Below are positions 1 to 3,306 of a stretch of 5,667 nucleotides of DNA, piece by piece. The position numbers were made by a program, and so were the translations under genes. Numbering within the stretch: the first letter of the stretch is position 1; every line of letters starts with the position of its first letter. Location of the stretch: assembly GCA_009838595.1 (NCBI GenBank), contig VXRI01000188.1, positions 1 through 5,667 of the forward strand, given 5' to 3'. This DNA is from Chloroflexota bacterium. Its GTDB lineage: Bacteria; Chloroflexota; Dehalococcoidia; Lucifugimonadales; JADFKI01. Below the pieces are notes generated by a model that had not been told where the DNA came from, ran no database searches, and was given only the letters and a program-made list of their open reading frames with translations.

Positions 1-57
1 CCACCTCTGCAAATCTCCAAACTGCTAAACTGAAAACTTGCACATCGGGTTAGATTG

Positions 58-112
58 CTGCATTTGTGCAGGAATAGACAGGCATGCTACCTGCCTTGTT
101 GCCGGTCTATTC
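58..112. other. Two adjacent hairpins downstream of the ccdA-like gene
   Basis: Two inverted repeats lie back to back. The first is a perfect CTGCA/TGCAG stem (58-62 with 67-71) with a 4-base loop. The second has perfect 8-base arms, GAATAGAC at 72-79 and GTCTATTC at 105-112, enclosing an inner AGGCA/TGCCT stem (80-84 with 92-96), a 7-base loop and an 8-base one-sided bulge. A competing pairing, TGCACA (39-44) with TGTGCA (65-70), overlaps the first hairpin. The structure begins about 30 bases past the stop codon of the minus-strand CcdA gene, so it could help end or stabilise that transcript. No T-run follows on either strand, so it is not a canonical intrinsic terminator. The rest of 1-142 shows no convincing gene. 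Confidence 0.45.
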
Positions 113-142
113 GTGTAGCTTCCCTGAATACTCTGCCGCTTT

Positions 143-1051
143 CTAGCCCAGCACATTGCCTATCGTCAACCAGTAGAAGACGATGTAGGTGCCCGCGATT
201 AGCATCAGCCATGTGCCGACCGGCTCGACGTAGCGCATTACTTTGCGCATTCCGCCGACCATGGCGCCCTTAAAGAGCGCCATTCCCAGCGTGAGCGCGA
301 GTATCACCGAGCCCATGCCGACGGCATAGAGTATGAATTGCGCAAATGCTCCCCAGATGCTCGATGTTGCGAACGACGAGCCTATGACAGCGAGGAATAT
401 CGGCAACGTGCAGCTCAGCGATGCCAGTCCGTACGCCAAGCCGAATATGAAGTAGCCGCGTATGTTCGCCTGCCCGGGATTTCCGAACTTCTCCGCCGTT
501 TGCTGCGCCAGGGCGGTGTAGAGTTTGCCGCCGCCTAACAGCCATGCGCCTGCTATCGTCAGCAGCACGCCGACTGCCAGCCCTATCCAGGGCAGTACGC
601 TGCCGACCACCGAGCGCGCGCCAAGCCCGATGACCGCGCCAGCCGCCGCAAACAGCAGTATGAACCCGACCGTTACGGTTATGCCGATGAGCAGCGCCTT
701 GAATATCTGCCCGACGAACGATGTTTCCTCTTCGTTGCCAACGCCTAGGTACAAGCCCATGTAGGCGGGCAGCATTGCGAATCCGCACGGGTTGAAGGCT
801 GCCGCCAAGCCCGCGCCGAACGCGAAACCGAAGCCTGCCAGCGACCCCAAGCCGCCAACTTGCCGCGCCGCGCCTCCGGACAGCGATTCCACGAAGAAGT
901 TAATGGCGTCGATGTCACTGTCGCCGCGCACCGCCAGCGCGCCAATGACCGCGATTCCAAGCGCAATCGCCGCTGCCGCAATCGGCAGCAAGACCCTGCG
1001 CGCGAAACTACCCGCTTGCCGTGTGTCGGAGGATGCTGTCGTCTCGTACAT
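143..1051 (-). CDS. ccdA: CcdA/DsbD-type cytochrome c biogenesis transmembrane protein
   Basis: This is a 302-residue polytopic membrane protein of the CcdA (DsbD transmembrane) family. The family passes electrons from cytoplasmic thioredoxin across the membrane to periplasmic thiol-disulfide proteins that keep apocytochrome c haem-binding cysteines reduced. The two family-defining cysteines are visible: Cys89 in FNPCGFAMLPAY and Cys214 in LSCTLPIF, each in a hydrophobic helix. Hydrophobic segments fall near residues 19-41, 70-100, 116-142, 152-172, 198-225, 234-262 and 277-297. The usual CcdA core has six helices, so the first segment, with its basic ARR before it, looks like an N-terminal extra helix. 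The ATG start is supported by a GAGG ribosome-binding site (plus-strand 1059-1062) seven bases upstream. The gene points away from the 207-residue gene and the cytochrome operon. The pentaheme cytochrome encoded at 2679-3287 is a plausible client of the maturation system. The family call is secure; the exact partner (ResA/CcmG-like) is not visible here. Confidence 0.9.
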   Translation of the reverse strand: MYETTASSDTRQAGSFARRVLLPIAAAAIALGIAVIGALAVRGDSDIDAINFFVESLSGGAARQVGGLGSLAGFGFAFGAGLAAAFNPCGFAMLPAYMGLYLGVGNEEETSFVGQIFKALLIGITVTVGFILLFAAAGAVIGLGARSVVGSVLPWIGLAVGVLLTIAGAWLLGGGKLYTALAQQTAEKFGNPGQANIRGYFIFGLAYGLASLSCTLPIFLAVIGSSFATSSIWGAFAQFILYAVGMGSVILALTLGMALFKGAMVGGMRKVMRYVEPVGTWLMLIAGTYIVFYWLTIGNVLG

Positions 1052-1082
1052 TTGGATGCCTCACAGTGTGCTGGATGTATGT

Positions 1083-1110
1083 ATATTATGCTTCATTTCT
1101 TATGATGCAA
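1083..1110 (-). promoter_or_regulatory. Possible sigma70-like promoter for the ccdA-like gene
   Basis: On the minus strand, TTGCAT (plus-strand 1105-1110) is followed 16 bases later by TAATAT (plus-strand 1083-1088). Both are moderate matches to the -35 and -10 consensus (four of six each), in an AT-rich patch 30-60 bases upstream of the ATG. A better -10 look-alike, CATAAT (1085-1090), overlaps but then gives poor spacing to the same -35. This would place the transcript start about 20 bases upstream of the GAGG ribosome-binding site. Called from sequence resemblance only. Confidence 0.35.
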
Positions 1111-1193
1111 GAATGGCGGGTAGGTTGCAGGAATGGTCGTGTTAATTCGGTATTTTGTTAATGATAGCGAATTTCTGTACCCTTCCTAACATT

Positions 1194-1230
1194 CCCCTAT
1201 GGTAGAAGGAGATTCCATACGGGTAAGGGG
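1194..1230. other. Bulged hairpin with AAGGAG in its loop
   Basis: CCCC-TATGG (1194-1202) pairs with CCATA (1215-1219) and then, after a 7-base bulge, with GGGG (1227-1230), giving nine base pairs in two blocks. The 12-base loop contains AAGGAG (1205-1210), a strong anti-16S match, but no ATG, GTG or TTG follows at translational spacing and no ORF starts there. There is no T-run. It may be an RNA element, a protein-binding site or a decayed repeat; I cannot tell which. Confidence 0.3.
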
Positions 1231-1366
1231 ACCTTCACCACATCTTCCATCCTGCCTCTTCTGACATTCCAGTTAAGCCCCCGTTCTAATGATTGCAGTG
1301 GCTTGCCGCATGCCATATCCTGTTTGCCAAGTATCGACCAACTGACAAACCGACACACCGACTACC

Positions 1367-1379
1367 TTACCGCAGGTAA
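1367..1379 (+). promoter_or_regulatory. Inverted repeat covering the ribosome-binding site of the 207-residue gene
   Basis: TTACC (1367-1371) and GGTAA (1375-1379) form a perfect 5-base inverted repeat with a 3-base loop, ending exactly where the ATG at 1380 begins. The AGG at 1374-1376 is the only Shine-Dalgarno-like sequence. It is too close to ATG 1380 (3 bases) but well spaced (9 bases) from the in-frame ATG at 1386. The repeat therefore bears on both start choice and accessibility of the site. Confidence 0.3.
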
Positions 1380-2003
1380 ATGACTATGACTACCAAGTCT
1401 ATAAACCGCGCTACTGAGTTTATTCAAATGGACGATGTAGAGGCTATGCCGCTGATGCGCTCTGAGCTTCCGGCGCGGTTCGAGAACTTTCAGCCGTCGC
1501 GCGAGTCGGCGCTGGATAACGATATGATGGCGGAACACGGCTTCCCGGGCAGCGACGCGGAGCGATTTCGCAGCGTCGGACGCATCGGCGGGTTTATGCG
1601 CGAGTTCGTGTCGGTGGTGCCATCGTTTGGCACGGACGGCGTGGATTTTATGCTTGCCACAGTGGCGCACCTGTTTGACACGCCTCAGTCTGTGCACGGC
1701 TGGATGCACGACGTCTTCCTGAAAGACTTCGAGACGAATGTCGGCGTCGCGCTTGGGCAAAACCAGAGGCTCATCGGGTCGGAACGTCTCGAACCGGACG
1801 GCTTCTTCGACGAAGCAGTAGCGCTCAAGGCTTTGCACGAGGACAACGACCGGCTGATTTCCGTAACCATCGTGGACTTTCGGGTCGGGCGTGTGCTCGG
1901 CGTGGCGTTCGTGGGCACACTGGGCGACCACACGCGCCTAGACGAGGCGACTGAGCTCGCGGTCGCGCTGGAGCAGCGTATTGTGAGCGTGGCGTTAGCG
2001 TGA
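1380..2003 (+). CDS. Hypothetical soluble protein, 207 residues
   Basis: I do not recognise this gene with confidence. It encodes an acidic, mostly hydrophilic protein with no signal peptide and no membrane helix. The layout is a leading ELPARFENF segment (about residues 25-35), a GRIGGFMREFVSV stretch (about 66-80), an amphipathic helix-rich middle with HGWMHDVFLKDFE, and a beta-rich C-terminal half containing DGFFDEAVAL, VTIVDFRVGRVLGVAFVGTLGD and a final helix. The arrangement is reminiscent of small extracytoplasmic proteins of the PknH-sensor/LpqN type, but those normally carry a secretion signal, so this is only a structural hint. Codon use (G/C-ending codons) matches the neighbouring genes, which supports real coding. 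An in-frame TAA lies directly before ATG 1380, so it cannot start earlier. ATG 1386 is a credible alternative start with better ribosome-binding-site spacing. It appears to be a single transcription unit between ccdA and the cytochrome operon. Confidence 0.65.
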   Translation: MTMTTKSINRATEFIQMDDVEAMPLMRSELPARFENFQPSRESALDNDMMAEHGFPGSDAERFRSVGRIGGFMREFVSVVPSFGTDGVDFMLATVAHLFDTPQSVHGWMHDVFLKDFETNVGVALGQNQRLIGSERLEPDGFFDEAVALKALHEDNDRLISVTIVDFRVGRVLGVAFVGTLGDHTRLDEATELAVALEQRIVSVALA

Positions 2004-2020
2004 TATTCCCCCTTCTCAAC

Positions 2021-2060
2021 TCCCCAGGGATGGGACCCGTGGATGGTCCCCCAGATGGGG
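2021..2060. repeat. Cluster of overlapping GC palindromes after the 207-residue gene
   Basis: Three short inverted repeats stand in a row: TCCC-CA-GGGA (2021-2030), GGGACC/GGTCCC with a 7-base loop (2032-2037 with 2045-2050), and CCCC-AGAT-GGGG (2049-2060). They begin 17 bases after the stop codon at 2003 and could act as a transcript end or processing structure. No T-run follows, so a canonical intrinsic terminator is not supported. Confidence 0.35.
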
Positions 2061-2080
2061 AACGGACTATTATTTCTGTA

Positions 2081-2122
2081 CATCCTGAACATCCTGTTAG
2101 CCCCATCCCGTGAATATCCTGG
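2081..2122. repeat. Short imperfect ATCCTG repeat cluster
   Basis: Four copies of a 7-base word occur close together: CATCCTG (2081-2087), CATCCTG (2090-2096), CATCCCG (2104-2110) and TATCCTG (2115-2121). The spacings are 9, 14 and 11 bases. This resembles intergenic CATCCTG-rich dispersed repeats seen in several bacterial phyla. From one window I can show the local repetition but not that it recurs across the genome. Confidence 0.4.
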
Positions 2123-2145
2123 CTATTGAATTGCGTTCAAAAGGC

Positions 2146-2173
2146 TTGACACTTTCAGAATTGTTGTGATAGT
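2146..2173 (+). promoter_or_regulatory. Sigma70-like promoter of the respiratory operon
   Basis: A perfect -35 box TTGACA (2146-2151) is followed after 16 bases by GATAGT (2168-2173), a four-of-six match to the -10 consensus that is preceded by an extended -10 TG (2165-2166). Transcription would begin near 2180, giving a leader of about 130 bases before the ATG at 2311. It is the best promoter match I noticed in the window, and it stands just upstream of the operon for the small membrane protein, the ActA-type cytochrome and ActB1. Confidence 0.6.
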
Positions 2174-2180
2174 TTTCACC
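2165..2180. promoter_or_regulatory. CRP/FNR-family-like operator overlapping the -10 box
   Basis: TGTGA (2165-2169), six bases, then TCACC (2176-2180) matches the CRP-type half-site arrangement TGTGA-N6-TCACA in nine of ten defined positions. It lies across the -10 box of the promoter at 2146-2173. If a regulator of this superfamily binds here, the position predicts repression rather than class I or II activation. Chance occurrence is possible, and the window shows no regulator gene. Confidence 0.35.
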
Positions 2181-2310
2181 AGTGTTTTCAATGGTAGGCG
2201 TTGCGCCCCCAAGAGCCGTTAGGGAGGGTTCTCGGCGGGGTACTGCGCACAATCTATCAAATGCTCTTATTCCGTGTTAGGGAGAGGGCTAATCTTGAGG
2301 CAACGACTTT

Positions 2311-2601
2311 ATGGAACCAGCCCCTCTTACCGCGGTTCATTGGAGCGAACTGGGCAGTACGCTCTTCGCGATGTGGATGGTCGTTATATTCGTGGTGCTG
2401 TTCGCGGCGAATATGATAGTGGGGCATAACCTGCTTCCGTCATTCATCGCTTCTCGGCATGTGCCCGAATCCCTACAGAAGGCTAGGCTAATCTTCTATG
2501 CCGCCGCTATTGTCTGCTTCGCCATCGCCGCGTTCTTCTTCGTCAGCATGGTTCAGCAAGCCGGTGTGCTGGAAACAATCTGGCCGGACTATTGGATATA
2601 A
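2311..2601 (+). CDS. Small two-helix membrane protein, first gene of the respiratory operon
   Basis: This 96-residue protein is not a family I can name. It has two clear hydrophobic helices (about residues 17-38 and 60-82) joined by a loop, GHNLLPSFIASRHVPESLQKAR, whose basic residues suggest it faces the cytoplasm, placing both ends outside. The short C-terminal tail is rich in aromatic residues (IWPDYWI). There is no signal peptide distinct from helix 1 and no cysteine. The ATG start has GAGG at 2297-2300 about ten bases upstream. It is the first gene after the promoter at 2146-2173 and lies 77 bases before the pentaheme cytochrome gene on the same strand. That position suggests a small integral subunit or assembly factor of the ActA/ActB complex, an inference from context only. 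Confidence 0.75.
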   Translation: MEPAPLTAVHWSELGSTLFAMWMVVIFVVLFAANMIVGHNLLPSFIASRHVPESLQKARLIFYAAAIVCFAIAAFFFVSMVQQAGVLETIWPDYWI

Positions 2602-2612
2602 TCTGACATTTC

Positions 2613-2651
2613 CGCCCCTACCAAACCAAAGGGGTGCCCTGTTCAAGGGGC
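2613..2651 (+). other. Alternative hairpins between the small membrane gene and the cytochrome gene
   Basis: CCCC (2615-2618) can pair with GGGG at 2631-2634, extended by a G-T and a C-G pair to six pairs with a 12-base loop. Alternatively GCCCC (2614-2618) can pair with GGGGC (2647-2651). A third local option is CCCT (2637-2640) with AGGG (2646-2649). These are mutually exclusive and lie in the 77-base gap inside the presumed operon. They could affect mRNA processing or relative expression. No T-run is present to make a terminator. Confidence 0.3.
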
Positions 2652-2678
2652 AGAAGACTAAAGATAGGTTAGTTCGAT

Positions 2679-3287
2679 TTGATACCAGGCGATTTTCAAT
2701 TCTCAAGGCCGACGCGCAGGCAGATGATCAAACATGGCATCCTGGGCGTCATCACATTGGGCGTTCTTGCCGTTCTCGCGTTGGCTTTGACATTCGTCAT
2801 ATCGGCGTGGCTGGGCAGGCCGGTAGTGTTCGGATACACTGAGGGTCCTGATCAGCCTATCGCGTTCCCGCATACCACGCATGTCGAAGACCTTGGCATG
2901 GACTGCACCTTCTGCCACCGTAATGTGGCCGAGGGCGCCGCCGCCACGATTCCTTCCGCCGGGCTATGCCTGACATGCCACGAAGTTGTGGGCGACGACC
3001 TCCCTGAAGTCGAGAAGCTGCGCGAGATGGTGTCCGAGAACGGACGCCCTATCGACTGGGTGCGCGTCCACCGCGTCCCAGACCATGTGCATTTCGTACA
3101 CGAAGCGCATATCCGATTCTTCTCCGAGCGCGACAATATAGAAGAAACCGCGGTATGCGCGACATGCCACGGCGATGTTGGTTCTATGGAAAAGGTTGAG
3201 CAGGTGCGCGACCTGAAGATGGGCGACTGCGTAAATTGCCACCGCGACAACGGCGCGCCCACAGACTGTACGACCTGTCACTATTAA
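2679..3287 (+). CDS. actA: Membrane-anchored pentaheme cytochrome c, ActA-type subunit
   Basis: This 202-residue protein has one N-terminal membrane anchor (about residues 20-44) followed by a periplasmic domain with five CXXCH haem c motifs at residues 76-80 (CTFCH), 97-101 (CLTCH), 160-164 (CATCH), 184-188 (CVNCH) and 197-201 (CTTCH). Extra histidines at 65, 68, 131, 136, 138, 141 and 144 are candidate distal ligands. The pattern FPHTTHVEDLGMDCTFCH and the WVRVHRVPDHVHFVHEAH block match ActA of alternative complex III, which is also pentaheme; QrcA of the related Qrc complex has six haems. The role would be electron transfer within a quinol-oxidising complex at the periplasmic face. The frame opens with TTG at 2679 just after a TAG. 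The in-frame ATG at 2724 (residue 16), with AGG four bases upstream, is an alternative. The TTG start keeps a short cytoplasmic FQFSRPTRR segment resembling family N-termini. The actB-like gene follows after 19 bases. Confidence 0.85.
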   Translation: MIPGDFQFSRPTRRQMIKHGILGVITLGVLAVLALALTFVISAWLGRPVVFGYTEGPDQPIAFPHTTHVEDLGMDCTFCHRNVAEGAAATIPSAGLCLTCHEVVGDDLPEVEKLREMVSENGRPIDWVRVHRVPDHVHFVHEAHIRFFSERDNIEETAVCATCHGDVGSMEKVEQVRDLKMGDCVNCHRDNGAPTDCTTCHY

Positions 3288-3306
3288 GGCGAGAAGACGA
3301 GACAAA

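Larger units (their letters stand above)
1052..1379. promoter_or_regulatory. Gene-free divergent intergenic region
   Basis: These 328 bases separate the minus-strand ccdA-like gene from the plus-strand 207-residue gene and contain no convincing ORF. The part nearest ccdA (about 1070-1180) is AT-rich and holds a possible minus-strand promoter (separate entry), a direct repeat GTTAAT (1141-1146 and 1157-1162), and an inverted pair AATTCG (1144-1149) / CGAATT (1168-1173). A hairpin lies at 1194-1230 (separate entry). Close to the downstream start are three degenerate 8-base tandem units (AACTGACA, AACCGACA, CACCGACT at 1340-1363). ATCCTG-type words occur at 1249-1254 and 1317-1322. I could not identify a confident plus-strand promoter. 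The function is inferred from position only. Confidence 0.4.
2004..2310. promoter_or_regulatory. Gene-free region with hairpins, ATCCTG repeats, promoter and leader
   Basis: These 307 bases separate the 207-residue gene from the respiratory operon and hold no convincing gene. In order they carry overlapping GC palindromes (2021-2060), four ATCCTG-like words (2081-2122), a promoter with an overlapping CRP/FNR-like palindrome (2146-2180), and an apparent leader of about 130 bases. The leader contains a small GGCG-TTG-CGCC hairpin (2197-2207) and two near-identical purine-rich words, GTTAGGGAGGG (2218-2228) and GTTAGGGAGAGGG (2276-2288). A TTG-started frame at 2201-2416 exists, but it overlaps the 96-residue gene and looks non-coding. 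Confidence 0.5.

Noticed and set aside
1289..1345. Short ATG frame of 18 codons upstream of the 207-residue gene
   Set aside because: No ribosome-binding site, cysteine-containing random-looking peptide, and not in a frame that could supply a signal peptide to the downstream gene.
1340..1363. CRISPR-like or iteron-like tandem repeat
   Set aside because: Only three degenerate 8-base units without spacers and with no replication or cas genes nearby; recorded as minor repetition.
1362..1931. 189-codon minus-strand frame opposite the 207-residue gene
   Set aside because: The plus-strand frame has codon use like its neighbours and a more protein-like composition; the minus frame is rich in His and Arg and has no domain.
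2021..2060. Intrinsic terminator after the 207-residue gene
   Set aside because: The stems are GC-rich but no T-run follows any of them on the plus strand, so I call them palindromes only.
2201..2416. TTG-started 71-codon frame in the operon leader
   Set aside because: It overlaps the 96-residue membrane protein by about 100 bases in another frame, has no good ribosome-binding site and no protein-like pattern.
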